Under the pieces are notes generated by a model. That model was not told where the DNA came from, did no database searches, and saw only the letters and a list, made by a program, of their open reading frames with translations. From the NCBI GenBank assembly GCA_965247995.1, contig OZ252041.1:124001-188000 (forward strand): DNA of 64,000 nt, given 5' to 3'. Source of the DNA: JASLZO01 sp965247995. GTDB lineage: Bacteria > Chloroflexota > Dehalococcoidia > UBA6926. This document shows positions 52,763-61,631 of the stretch, piece after piece. A program made the translations under genes and the position numbers. Numbering within the stretch: position 1 is the stretch's first letter; every line of letters begins with the position of its first letter.

Positions 52763-53779
52763 ATGATTCGCGAAGCGATCGGCAAGCTGGTCGAAGGCCA
52801 GGACCTCTCCCAGACAGAGGCCGCCCAAGTCATGAACGAAATCATGGAAGGGCACGCAACGCCCGCGCAACTGGCCGGGTTCATCACCGCGCTGCGACTG
52901 AAGGGCGAGACCGTTTCGGAGATCGCAGGCCTGGCGCGGGTGATGCGGGACAAGGCGCTCCGCGTCGAGGTCCCGGACGCTGCGAGCTTGCTCGATACAT
53001 GCGGCACGGGCGGAGACGCGGCCCATACGTTCAATATCTCGACGACCTCGGCTCTCGTCGCCGCCGGCGCGGGCCTCCGTGTCGCCAAGCACGGCAATCG
53101 GGCCGCATCCTCCGACTGCGGCTCCGCCGACGTGCTTGAGGCCCTCGGCGTCAACATCGATGTCGGGCCAGAGACCGTCGCGCGCTCCATCCACGAAGCG
53201 GGTATCGGATTCATGTTGGCGCCCACATATCACCCGGCTATGCGCCACGCCGCGGGTCCCCGTCAAGAGCTCGGGGTCCGTACCGTTTTCAATATCCTCG
53301 GCCCACTGACGAACCCAGCGCGGGCCGGCCACCAGCTGGTCGGGGTGCCCCGACCCGATCTTGTCGAAACGATCGCCGGCGTCCTCGGCGAACTTGGATC
53401 ACGGCATGCGTTGGTTGTCCACGGCGCGGACGGCCTCGATGAACTCTCCCTGAGCGGGCCATCACTCGTCGCTGAGTACAAAGATGGTTCGACGACCGTT
53501 ACCGAAGTGTCGCCTGAAGATCTTGGTCTGCCGCATGCGACAGTCGACCAGATTCGGGGAGGCAGCATCGAGCGGAACCGCCAAATCGTCGAGAACGTCC
53601 TGAACGGCGAACCAGGCCCCTTCCGGGACGTTGTCTTATTGAACGCCGCCGCGGCCCTGGTTGCGGGTGATGCCGCCACTGACTTCGCGGACGGCCTCGG
53701 CATCGCCCGGGAGTCTATTGACTCAGGCAAAGCCCGAGACCGACTCGAACGGCTCGTCTCGATTAGCCAATCGGCGTAA
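52763..53779 (+). CDS. trpD: Anthranilate phosphoribosyltransferase
   Basis: 338 aa; transfers phosphoribose from PRPP to anthranilate. Catalytic loop LDTCGTGGDAAHTFNISTTSALVAA (CGTGGD PRPP motif), KHGNRAASSDCGSADVLEALG, FMLAPTYHPAMRHAAGPRQELGVRTVFNILGPLTNPA. Full length. Last complete gene of the T-box-controlled cluster, 24 bp after the wHTH gene. Confidence 0.96.
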   Translation: MIREAIGKLVEGQDLSQTEAAQVMNEIMEGHATPAQLAGFITALRLKGETVSEIAGLARVMRDKALRVEVPDAASLLDTCGTGGDAAHTFNISTTSALVAAGAGLRVAKHGNRAASSDCGSADVLEALGVNIDVGPETVARSIHEAGIGFMLAPTYHPAMRHAAGPRQELGVRTVFNILGPLTNPARAGHQLVGVPRPDLVETIAGVLGELGSRHALVVHGADGLDELSLSGPSLVAEYKDGSTTVTEVSPEDLGLPHATVDQIRGGSIERNRQIVENVLNGEPGPFRDVVLLNAAAALVAGDAATDFADGLGIARESIDSGKARDRLERLVSISQSA

Positions 53780-53863
53780 CGCGCGGGCGATGACCGCCCT
53801 AGATGACATCCGGGACGCAGCGTGCCTCCGTTCCCTGCGGACGCCGCCTGCTATGGTCTGGAT

Positions 53864-54186
53864 ATGGTCTCCGCTGCAATCGTCGAAGCGCGCGATCTCA
53901 CGTTCAGCTACGGGTCAGTTCGGGTACTGAACGGCCTTTCACTTTCGATCCGCCCGGGCGAGGTGTTCGGCGTTCTCGGAGCGAACGGGTCAGGCAAGAC
54001 AACCCTGATGCGGATGATGGCAGGGCTTCTGCGGCAGGATGGCGGGTCGCTGTCCGTGCACGGCGGGGACCCCTCGCCGCGACAAGCAACACAAGTCGGA
54101 TACATGCCTCAACTGAATGCACTGCAATGCTGGCAGCGTTTTCCGTGGCGCTGTTGACAGCGGCAGCCGCAACACTGAGGCGGTGA
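53864..54186 (+). pseudogene. Deletion relic: ABC ATPase N-terminus joined to ABC-2 permease C-terminus
   Basis: ATG 53864 opens a normal ABC ATPase start (AAIVEARDLTFSYG, Walker A GANGSGKTT, QVGYMPQ) for about 85 residues. Signature, Walker B and switch regions are absent. From about 54115 the sequence changes frame and character: LAAFSVALLTAAAATLRR* (another frame, ending at 54186) looks like the last helix of an ABC-2 permease. The simplest reading is that an ATPase-permease pair lost roughly 1.3 kb by deletion. The ATPase frame now ends at 54157. Confidence 0.7.
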
Positions 54187-54319
54187 GGGCTTCCCGAGGG
54201 GAAGCGTCCGACCATTAACGGCCCCACACCTACGACCCAAGACCTGAGACTTAGCTCTTGGCGGGAGGGTCTGTAGACTCGTTGGGGCCGTCAGTCAAAA
54301 CACGGAGGCGATTCGAGAT

Positions 54320-56584
54320 ATGAACCAGACGGGCAAGGTTGTTGGTCAGTCAGTGCGGCCCGTGGACGGCCCAGAGAAGGTGACCGGGCGGGCTCGGTAC
54401 GCCGTCGATGTGGTACCGGAGAATCCACTCTGGTGCAGGTTCCTCCGCTCGCCATATGCCCACGCCCGCGTCTTGCATATCGATGCTTCGCGAGCGCTCG
54501 ATCTCCCAGGAGTCCACGCGGTGCTGACGGGAGACGACGTTCGAGACTTGCGGGGCGGAAACCTGTACGTCGACGAGCCGGTGCTCGCCTCGTGGGACCG
54601 TCTCCGGTTCATCGGCGACAAGGTCGCTGCCGTCGCTGCCGAGGATGTGGATATTGCCGAGGCCGCGCTCCAGTTGATCGAGGTGGCGTACGAAGAGCTC
54701 CCGGCGGTGCTCGACCCGGAGGAGGCCGCTGAAGCCGACGCACCCCTCCTGCATCCGGAGTTCAACACCTATCGAGGAGTGGAGCCGCTCGACACCGCGA
54801 GCAATCTCTACGGACGCCTAGAACACGCGTGGGGAGACCTGGATGACGGCTTCCAACAGGCAGACGTTGTCATCGAACGCACGTACCGCACGCCCCGTGT
54901 CCATCAGGCCTACCTTGAGCCGCACACATCCGTCGTGGAGATCGACTCCGACGACAAGGCGCAGATTTGGATGTCTTGTCAGATGCCGACCGGCCGTCGG
55001 CCACACTTGGCCCGCTTGCTGGGGTTGCCTCGGGAACAGGTCGTCATCAACCCGGCGCCCATCGGCGGCTCATTCGGGGGCAAGATGGACCCCACCGGCG
55101 TGGTTGCCTGTTATCTCCTCGCTCGACGATCCGGGCGGCCGGTCAAGTACGTCATGGACTACGCAGAGGAGTTCTCTGCGATGAACCCGCGGCACCCCTC
55201 CGTCGTCCGTGTGCGGGCCGGGGCCACGCACGATGGGACGATCACCGCATGGGAGGCAGAAGGGTACTTTGCCACGGGCGGCTACGCAGCGTATGCGCCC
55301 GTCCCTTCCTTCGGTGGGATGCTCAGGACCTCCATGGTGGAGCCATATCGCATTCCGAACGTCCGTATTGTCTCGAATCAGGTGTACACCAATACCGTGC
55401 CGTGTGGGTATTTCCGCGGGCCTGGAATGATGCAGTCCGTGTTCGCGAGTGAGTCAGCTTTGGACGACCTCGCCGGGGCCCTGGGGATGGACCCCTACGA
55501 CCTCCGCTCCCGCAACCTGCTCCGCGAGGCAGGGGAGGCACACCCCGACCGTGGATGGAGCCCCGTCACGACGCTCGGCGATGACGGCTACCAGCAGATG
55601 AGGGTCGACGAGACACTCCAAGCCGCCGCGGACGCCGCCGACTACAGGGGACCCAAGCCGCCACACATTGGGCGCGGCATCGCGGTTCACGGGCAGACCG
55701 ACAGCGGCTTCGACACCCCGGCGGCCGTCCACGTCCACCCTGACGGACGGGTTGTCGTAAATACGATGACCTACGATCCCGGCGTTGGCACAGGTACCAT
55801 CCTCGCCCAGATCGCAGCGGAGGAGCTAGGCGTCCCGTTCGATCGCGTGTCGCTGGAGCCATGGTCGACAGAAGCCGGCGTCCGCGATTGGGGGATCGGA
55901 GGCCAGAGAGGCGCGCGGGTCGCCAGCCGCGCAGCCTTCGAGGCCAGCCAGGAGGCAAAGCGGAACCTTCGGCGGCTGGCAGCCGAGTTCTTTGGTTGGG
56001 CTGAGGAGTCCATCCAGTTCCGCGACGGTCACGTCACGGGCGAGGGGATGGCTGGCGCCGTGCCTATCGAGGAGATCGCGTCCAGGGCCGGCGTACCAGT
56101 CGGCGGCCAGGCGAGCGTTGATGAGGGGGATAGCAGCCCCTATATCTCGTTCGGGACGCATATTGCCGAGGTCGCGGTGGACCCGGAGACCGGCCACGTA
56201 CAACTGCTGCGCTACACGGCGGCACATGAGACGGGTCAAGTGCTGAACCCCATCGGGTTCGAGGGACAGATTCAGGGCGGCGTCCTCCAGGGCATTGGCC
56301 ATGCCCTAACCGAGGAAGTCGCGGTGGAGGACGGACGTGTCCTCAACCCCTCCTTCGCCGAGTACAAGCTGCCATCGCAACAGGATGGGCCGCGGTTAGA
56401 TATCGTCATCCTTGAGTCAGAGACCGGCCACGGCCCCTACAACGTGCGCGGAATCGGCGATACCCCTATCGTGCTCTCGTCTCCAGCGATCGCGAACGCG
56501 GTCGCAGACGCGTGCGGGGCACGCGTACAAGAACTGCCCATCACCGCCGAGAAGGTGTACCGCCTCCTACACCCAGACCGGTAG
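54320..56584 (+). CDS. Xanthine dehydrogenase-family molybdopterin-binding subunit (paralog 2, Glu to Asp)
   Basis: 754 aa paralog of 38968-41193, alignable end to end. VDGPEKVTGRARYAVD, PIGGSFGGKMD, PCGYFRGPGMM and GIGGQRGAR correspond to the Moco loops of paralog 1. At the position of the catalytic Glu it reads VRGIGDTPIV, Asp instead of Glu, although the surrounding PAIANAVADA helix is kept. No CoxM or CoxS partner is near. Upstream 133 bp contain no other gene. Likely a diverged molybdenum hydroxylase with altered or lost activity. Confidence 0.9.
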   Translation: MNQTGKVVGQSVRPVDGPEKVTGRARYAVDVVPENPLWCRFLRSPYAHARVLHIDASRALDLPGVHAVLTGDDVRDLRGGNLYVDEPVLASWDRLRFIGDKVAAVAAEDVDIAEAALQLIEVAYEELPAVLDPEEAAEADAPLLHPEFNTYRGVEPLDTASNLYGRLEHAWGDLDDGFQQADVVIERTYRTPRVHQAYLEPHTSVVEIDSDDKAQIWMSCQMPTGRRPHLARLLGLPREQVVINPAPIGGSFGGKMDPTGVVACYLLARRSGRPVKYVMDYAEEFSAMNPRHPSVVRVRAGATHDGTITAWEAEGYFATGGYAAYAPVPSFGGMLRTSMVEPYRIPNVRIVSNQVYTNTVPCGYFRGPGMMQSVFASESALDDLAGALGMDPYDLRSRNLLREAGEAHPDRGWSPVTTLGDDGYQQMRVDETLQAAADAADYRGPKPPHIGRGIAVHGQTDSGFDTPAAVHVHPDGRVVVNTMTYDPGVGTGTILAQIAAEELGVPFDRVSLEPWSTEAGVRDWGIGGQRGARVASRAAFEASQEAKRNLRRLAAEFFGWAEESIQFRDGHVTGEGMAGAVPIEEIASRAGVPVGGQASVDEGDSSPYISFGTHIAEVAVDPETGHVQLLRYTAAHETGQVLNPIGFEGQIQGGVLQGIGHALTEEVAVEDGRVLNPSFAEYKLPSQQDGPRLDIVILESETGHGPYNVRGIGDTPIVLSSPAIANAVADACGARVQELPITAEKVYRLLHPDR

Positions 56585-56744
56585 CAGACGCGCGCGGTCG
56601 CGGCCGTCGACCAGAACGAGTCGAATTGCTGCCGGGCACACACGGCGAGCCTGCGGCCAACTGAACTGTCGGTCGCAGTCGTCAGCGAAATGACTCGCGA
56701 CTCATGGCCCGGTCAGTTTGGTGGGAGTGGCCACCGCGATGTGA

Positions 56745-56912
56745 TCAGCCATTCGGAGCGACCATTCGGAACAACACAAAGGCCACGAGCGAGACGCCCA
56801 CAAGCGTGACCGCCGCCGCGAGCAACCGGCGCCACGCGAAACCCCATCGGGACCGGCGGCGCGGATCGCGACGCTGGATCCCAGTCAAGGGATCCCAGTC
56901 GAACGATTCCAT
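56745..56912 (-). CDS. Small membrane protein downstream of SPFH gene
   Basis: 55 aa: MESFDWDPLTGIQRRD, then a basic RRRSRWGFAWRRL and a single hydrophobic helix LLAAAVTLVGVSLVAFVLF, ending MVAPNG. Type II-like topology with a positive flank. It starts 33 bp after the stop of the SPFH gene on the same strand and has no clear SD, so it would be translated as a downstream cistron. Possible small partner of the SPFH/NfeD membrane complex; unknown family. Confidence 0.45.
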   Translation of the reverse strand: MESFDWDPLTGIQRRDPRRRSRWGFAWRRLLAAAVTLVGVSLVAFVLFRMVAPNG

Positions 56913-56945
56913 CGGGTTGCTCGCGGCGACAAAGAAGTCTGTTGA

Positions 56946-57842
56946 TCAGCTCCCGGTGGATCCCCTGCCGCTGTTCTGTTGGCCGTCCGTGCCTCCGTCT
57001 CCGGCGCCGCCCTGCCCGAATCCGCCAAGCAGCGGTTGAAGCATGCTCGTGAACTCCATAGGGAAGATGAACTTCGTAGATTCGCCGCTCCCAAGGTCCT
57101 TGAGGGTGTCAAAGTACTGCAGGCTCATCGTCCGCGCGTCAGCGGTCGCGGCGACCGCGTTGATCCTCTCCAGCGCGATCGAGAAGCCTTCCGCGTTCAG
57201 TATCGCGGCTTGCCGCCGTCCTTCCGCCTCGAGGATCGTTGCTTGCCGCTCTCCTTCCGCGCGGAGGATCGACGCCTGTCGTTCACCTTCCGCCTGCATG
57301 ATCTGCGCTGCTCGCTGACCTTCGGCAGTGGTCACGGTCGCACGGCGGTCTCGTTCCGCTGCCATTTGCCGGTTCATCGCGTCCTGGATGTCCCGAGGCG
57401 GGTCGATCTCGCGGATCTCCACTCTCGTCACCCGCACGCCCCACCCTTCGGTGGCCTCGTCAAGCTTCGCGCGCAGAACGACGTTGATCTCGTCGCGTTT
57501 CGAAAGCACTTCATCCAGCGTAATGTCACCAATGACGGCACGAAGCGTCGTCATCGCGAGGCCTTGTGCCGACAATTGGAAATTCTGGATCTTCAGCACC
57601 GTGTCCTCGGGGCGGTCGTCCATGACGCGCATGTAGACGAGGAAGTCGATGTCGATTGGGGCGTTGTCCTTAGTAATCGTGGTCTGACGAGGGATTTCAA
57701 CGAAGAACTCACGCTGGTCGACCTTCACACCCTGTTCCAAAATCGGCCACAGCCACCGGATCCCGGGTGATCGGACGCCTTTGAACTGCCCGAGTCTGAA
57801 CACCACCAGTCGCTCATATTGACGGACTACGAACAAACCCAT
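56946..57842 (-). CDS. SPFH/Band 7 (stomatin-like) protein
   Basis: 298 aa. A short N-terminal hydrophobic anchor (MGLFVVRQYERLVVFRLG) starts the prohibitin/Band 7 domain (GVRSPGIRWLWPILE, PRQTTITKDNAPIDIDFLVYMRV, VIGDITLDEVLSKRDEIN). It is followed by a coiled coil with repeated AEGERQASILRAEGERQ units, and a Gly-rich tail. ATG 57842 has AGGAGGT 6 nt upstream, so the in-frame ATG at 57866 is not used. Scaffolds membrane microdomains. Partner of the NfeD-type protease gene upstream (69 bp). Confidence 0.92.
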   Translation of the reverse strand: MGLFVVRQYERLVVFRLGQFKGVRSPGIRWLWPILEQGVKVDQREFFVEIPRQTTITKDNAPIDIDFLVYMRVMDDRPEDTVLKIQNFQLSAQGLAMTTLRAVIGDITLDEVLSKRDEINVVLRAKLDEATEGWGVRVTRVEIREIDPPRDIQDAMNRQMAAERDRRATVTTAEGQRAAQIMQAEGERQASILRAEGERQATILEAEGRRQAAILNAEGFSIALERINAVAATADARTMSLQYFDTLKDLGSGESTKFIFPMEFTSMLQPLLGGFGQGGAGDGGTDGQQNSGRGSTGS

Positions 57843-57911
57843 CGCTCTACCTCCTTGGTCACTCACCCACTCCGACCAGAGTAAACGGTTGAGACACCGA
57901 CCGGTCTCCCG

Positions 57912-59303
57912 TCAGTCGGCTGGTCCGCTCTCGATCTCCAGTGGTCTGACTCGGGCTGTTGCGCCATCAACGTCGATGACCTGTATGCGACGGCCCGAAC
58001 CTATGGACTGTCCCGGGCCGTCGATGATGGCGCTCCAGAGCTCGCCGTTCACATGAATCGTCCCTGTAGGGGCGAGTTCGGTGACCACTTGACCCTCTGC
58101 ACCGATCAGCGGATGTACGCGCTCATCCGGCTGACGCTTGTTTCCCTGCCACACAACGTAGAGGAGTGCAGTGCCGCTTCCCACGACGAATGCGATGGTC
58201 GGATACAACACCCAGGCGCTAATCCGGAAGGCCAGTGACGGTGCGGTAGGCGAGGGGGTTCCGAATTGAGCGAACAGCAGGAAAGAACCCAATACGAACG
58301 CCACCATGGCTCCGATTCCCGCTGCCCCGAACCCCGATATGTAAACCTCTAGCACCGCTAAAACCGCTGCCAACAGGATCAGCAAGACGCCGGCCCAGTT
58401 CGCGTTCAGATTACCCAAGCCGAGGAAAGCAAGGATCAGCAGGATGGCGCCGGTGATCCCCGGAATCAGGATGCCGGGACTCCAGAACTCGACGACGAGA
58501 CCCAGACTCCCGAGGGTCAAGAGCAAATACGAGAGGTTCGGATCCGCGAGGACTGAAAGGAACTGTTCGAGGATCGTTTTCTCCACCCGGCGGACGGGTA
58601 ACCCGGTGGTGGCGAGCGTGACCTCTCGGTCGTCAACAATCACAACGCGCCCATCGAGTTGGACGAGCAGTTCCGCCATGTCGGATACGACGAGGTCGAC
58701 AACGCCCCCCTCCACCGCCTCCGTCGACGAGTACGAAGCGGCACTGGTCACCGTCTCCTCGAGCCGCTCCGCGTTCCGATTCCTGCGCTCTGCGATCGCG
58801 CGCATCAACGCGGCCGCGTCGTTCGTGATCTTGCTGGCAAGGGTGTCCGGTAAGTCCTCCCCGCCGCCACCAACAGGGCTTGCCGCGCCAATGTTGGTCC
58901 CAGGCACCATCGCCGCTACGTGTGTCGCTGCGACAATGAACGTTCCGGCGGACCCTGCCCGCGCACCCTCAGGTGCGATGAGCGCAGCCGTTGGCACATC
59001 CGACGCTAGCAGCTGCCCGACGATTTCTCGAGTCGCTTCCAACAGGCCGCCCGGCGTATTCACGCGGAGCACCAGCACTTGGGCACCGTCCTGCGCGGCC
59101 TTTTCTAGGCCGCGTTCGAGAAAATCGGCGGTCACGTTCGTGATCGGTCCAGTGACGTCGAGTGTCAGAACGTGATCGTCAGTCTGGGCAGCGGCACGGC
59201 TCGCGTACCCAGTGATGCCAAGCAGCAGGGAGAGAGCTCCGGCAACCGCAAAGGCGCGCCGGATCCAAACGGGGATCGAGAGAGGGTGCGTTGTCGTGTT
59301 CAT
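57912..59303 (-). CDS. NfeD-type membrane-bound serine protease
   Basis: 463 aa. Signal or anchor helix 15-35, then a ClpP-like serine protease domain: VNTPGGLLEATREIV, nucleophile Ser in ARAGSAGTFI, catalytic Lys in LASKITNDAA. About five transmembrane helices follow (280-400), then a C-terminal OB-fold NfeD domain (IGAEGQVVTELAPTGTIHVNGELW). Cleaves stomatin-type partners at their hydrophobic C-termini. Encoded directly upstream of the SPFH gene, the usual pairing. Confidence 0.93.
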   Translation of the reverse strand: MNTTTHPLSIPVWIRRAFAVAGALSLLLGITGYASRAAAQTDDHVLTLDVTGPITNVTADFLERGLEKAAQDGAQVLVLRVNTPGGLLEATREIVGQLLASDVPTAALIAPEGARAGSAGTFIVAATHVAAMVPGTNIGAASPVGGGGEDLPDTLASKITNDAAALMRAIAERRNRNAERLEETVTSAASYSSTEAVEGGVVDLVVSDMAELLVQLDGRVVIVDDREVTLATTGLPVRRVEKTILEQFLSVLADPNLSYLLLTLGSLGLVVEFWSPGILIPGITGAILLILAFLGLGNLNANWAGVLLILLAAVLAVLEVYISGFGAAGIGAMVAFVLGSFLLFAQFGTPSPTAPSLAFRISAWVLYPTIAFVVGSGTALLYVVWQGNKRQPDERVHPLIGAEGQVVTELAPTGTIHVNGELWSAIIDGPGQSIGSGRRIQVIDVDGATARVRPLEIESGPAD

Positions 59304-59452
59304 CGCCCCGTGCCGTCTAAAGCCGAACCTCCGTCCAGGCTAGGAACTCCGGGTGTGAGCGTCAAACCTGCGTTATTGGTCGCGGAGTTCGACTCCTAGT
59401 CCACTCCCACGAGTATCATCGCGTCCGACACCGGTGGCCAGGGAGGCGTTTT

Positions 59453-59992
59453 GTGATTGAACAAACGAACACCTCGGATGACCATGCGTCGACACCACCT
59501 CGGTACAAACACTGTCCGAAGTGCGGGAGCGAATTGAGCGACGCTTTCGTCGCGGGCCTGGACCGACAGGCGTGCGGCGTGTGCGGGTTCGTCGTCTTTC
59601 GAAACCCGCTGCCAGGGGTCGCGGCCATCATCCGCGAGGGATCCCAAGTGTTGTTGGTCCGGCGTGGTCGCGGATTTGGTAAAGGTAAATGGACGTTTCC
59701 AAGCGGGTATGTCGAATGGCACGAAGACGTAAGGACCGCGGCCGCCAGGGAGACGAAGGAGGAGGCGGGACTCGACGTCGAGGTCGGCGAGGTTTTCGAG
59801 GTGTTGTCTAACTTCCATGACCCCGAGGCCCACTCCATTGGAATGTGGTTCCTCGCCGAGGTCGTGGGCGGAGCATTGATGGCCGGAGACGACGCCAGCG
59901 AGGCAGGCTTCTTCGAACTGACCGCGCCGCCCGACATCGCGTTCGAAACGGACCGGTTCGTTCTCAAGAGACTAGCCGGACGATCCGTTTAA
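59453..59992 (+). CDS. Nudix hydrolase with N-terminal zinc ribbon
   Basis: 179 aa. Zinc ribbon HCPKCGSEL...CGVCGFVVFRNP precedes a Nudix domain with the Nudix box GYVEWHEDVRTAAARETKEEAGL. Similar in layout to the C-terminal half of NudC but shorter; it may hydrolyse nucleoside diphosphate derivatives. Starts at GTG 59453; a weak SD is present. Precedes trpC by 113 bp. Confidence 0.88.
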   Translation: MIEQTNTSDDHASTPPRYKHCPKCGSELSDAFVAGLDRQACGVCGFVVFRNPLPGVAAIIREGSQVLLVRRGRGFGKGKWTFPSGYVEWHEDVRTAAARETKEEAGLDVEVGEVFEVLSNFHDPEAHSIGMWFLAEVVGGALMAGDDASEAGFFELTAPPDIAFETDRFVLKRLAGRSV

Positions 59993-60105
59993 GCGGGGTC
60001 GGGCAGCGCCGAAGCGGCGGTGTCGAACACGGATACGCGACATCTGGGTGGTATTCTGAATCCGTGGACGAGTCCCACGATTCAAGCAATTTTCCCGCCT
60101 CGGCT

Positions 60106-60966
60106 ATGGCTACGGGAACCTACCTGGACCGCATCCTGCCACGCACGGCGCAGGATCTCGACGCGCGGCGAACGGAAGTGCCGGAATCCGAGCTCCGATC
60201 CCGTGCCACGGACACCCCCGAACCGCTTGATTTCGTCGCCAGCTTGGGGGACAACCGCCTCCACCTGATCGCCGAGGTCAAGCGCGCCTCTCCATCGAGA
60301 GGTGATCTCGATAGTGGTCTCGATCCGCGTGCCTTGGCACGTATCTACGGAGACAATGGTGCGAGCGCCGTTTCCGTGTTGACCGACACGCCCTTTTTCA
60401 AGGGGTCTCTCGACGATCTCCGGGCCGTCAAAGATGAGGTTGGCGCGCAAGGGATTCCCGTGCTCCGGAAGGACTTCATCATTGATCCCTATCAGGTGTT
60501 CGAAGCGCGCCTTTGGGGCGCGGATGCCTTCTTGCTCATCGCTGCTTGTCTCTCGGACGAGCGGCTCGCCGAGCTCCACGCGATTGGCCAAGAGCTGCGC
60601 ATGAGCGTCCTCGTTGAAGTCCACAACGAGGAGGAGCTTTACCGCGTGGAGGGAGTCAAGCCGAACCTCGTCGGTATCAACAATCGGGACCTTCGAACCT
60701 TTGATGTCGATCCTGGAACTACACACGGGCTCGCGCCCAGGGTGCCCTTCATGTCGAAGGTCGTATCTGAGAGCGGGATCCACACGCGAGAAGATGCTCG
60801 GCTGATGCGGGCCGCAGGTGCAGACGCGATCCTCGTCGGCGAAGCTTTGATTGTCGCGGAGGACACCGCCGCGCTGGTCCGCGATCTCTCTTCGATTGGG
60901 GATCCCAGCCTCAGCTCAATCGTCATGGAGCACGGACCTCCGGAGCTTGAGAGCCAAGACCGATGA
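60106..60966 (+). CDS. trpC: Indole-3-glycerol phosphate synthase
   Basis: 286 aa; ring closure in Trp biosynthesis. YLDRILPRTAQDLDARR (first helix), LIAEVKRASPSRG with the catalytic Lys, PVLRKDFIIDPYQVFEARLWGADAFLLI, VGINNRDLRTFDVD and VSESGIHTREDARLM. ATG 60106 gives the usual N-terminus; GTG 60064, 6 nt after a TATTCT at 60052-60057, would be a leaderless start adding 14 residues. Overlaps trpF by 4 bp. Confidence 0.95.
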   Translation: MATGTYLDRILPRTAQDLDARRTEVPESELRSRATDTPEPLDFVASLGDNRLHLIAEVKRASPSRGDLDSGLDPRALARIYGDNGASAVSVLTDTPFFKGSLDDLRAVKDEVGAQGIPVLRKDFIIDPYQVFEARLWGADAFLLIAACLSDERLAELHAIGQELRMSVLVEVHNEEELYRVEGVKPNLVGINNRDLRTFDVDPGTTHGLAPRVPFMSKVVSESGIHTREDARLMRAAGADAILVGEALIVAEDTAALVRDLSSIGDPSLSSIVMEHGPPELESQDR

Positions 60967-61631
60967 AGGTGATCGTTAAGGTGTGCGGCAATCGGAGTGC
61001 CGCCGACCTCGTCGCCGCGGCGGAGTCGGGAGCGGACCTTCTTGGGATTATTTTCGCCGACGCTTGGCGTCGCGTACCTGTCGACATGGCACGTGGGATG
61101 GTCGCTGAGTTCCGCGACCAGGTCGATAGCCCCCCACCAGTGGTCGGTGTATTCGTCGACCAATCGGTAGAGGAGGTCAATCGGACCGGGGACGCCGTTG
61201 GTCTCGACTTCATTCAACTCCATGGGTCCGAGGACCAAGCTTACTGGGACCAGATCGACCGCCCAATCGTCGTCGCCCGCCGGTTACATGAAGGACTGAC
61301 CGACCTCGAGGCGGTCGAAGCGCTTGGCCCGATCAATACGTACGTGGGATCGCGCGACTCGCTCGCGCTCATCGAGCCGCTGGTCGAAGGGCAACCAGGC
61401 GGAACCGGCGTCAGGCTCGACATGGAACTGGCCTCATCGTTGGCGCGCCGATATTCGTTCTTACTGGCTGGCGGCCTGACGCCCGAGAACGTCTCGAGCG
61501 TGGTGGAATCGGTACGGCCGTGGGGAGTCGATGTCTCAAGCGGCGTCGAGACGGACCGTGCGAAGGACTACGCGAAGGTGGGACGCTTCGTCCACGCCGC
61601 CAAACGATCCGCGCTCTCCATCGCACGATGA
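60963..61631 (+). CDS. trpF: Phosphoribosylanthranilate isomerase
   Basis: 222 aa TIM-barrel isomerase. KVCGNRSAADLVAA with the catalytic Cys, DLLGIIFADAWRRVP, VGVFVD, LDFIQLHGSED, and FLLAGGLTPENVSSV followed by WGVDVSSGVETDRAKDYAKV, the phosphate-binding and Asp-containing end. ATGA overlap with trpC and with the following ABC ATPase. No trpB or trpA appear after it. Confidence 0.95.
   Translation: MKVIVKVCGNRSAADLVAAAESGADLLGIIFADAWRRVPVDMARGMVAEFRDQVDSPPPVVGVFVDQSVEEVNRTGDAVGLDFIQLHGSEDQAYWDQIDRPIVVARRLHEGLTDLEAVEALGPINTYVGSRDSLALIEPLVEGQPGGTGVRLDMELASSLARRYSFLLAGGLTPENVSSVVESVRPWGVDVSSGVETDRAKDYAKVGRFVHAAKRSALSIAR

Noticed and set aside
54155..54176. TGA ending the relic ATPase frame as a second selenocysteine codon
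   Set aside because: The frame after it soon hits another stop, and the ATPase lacks its downstream motifs; a deletion explains it better.
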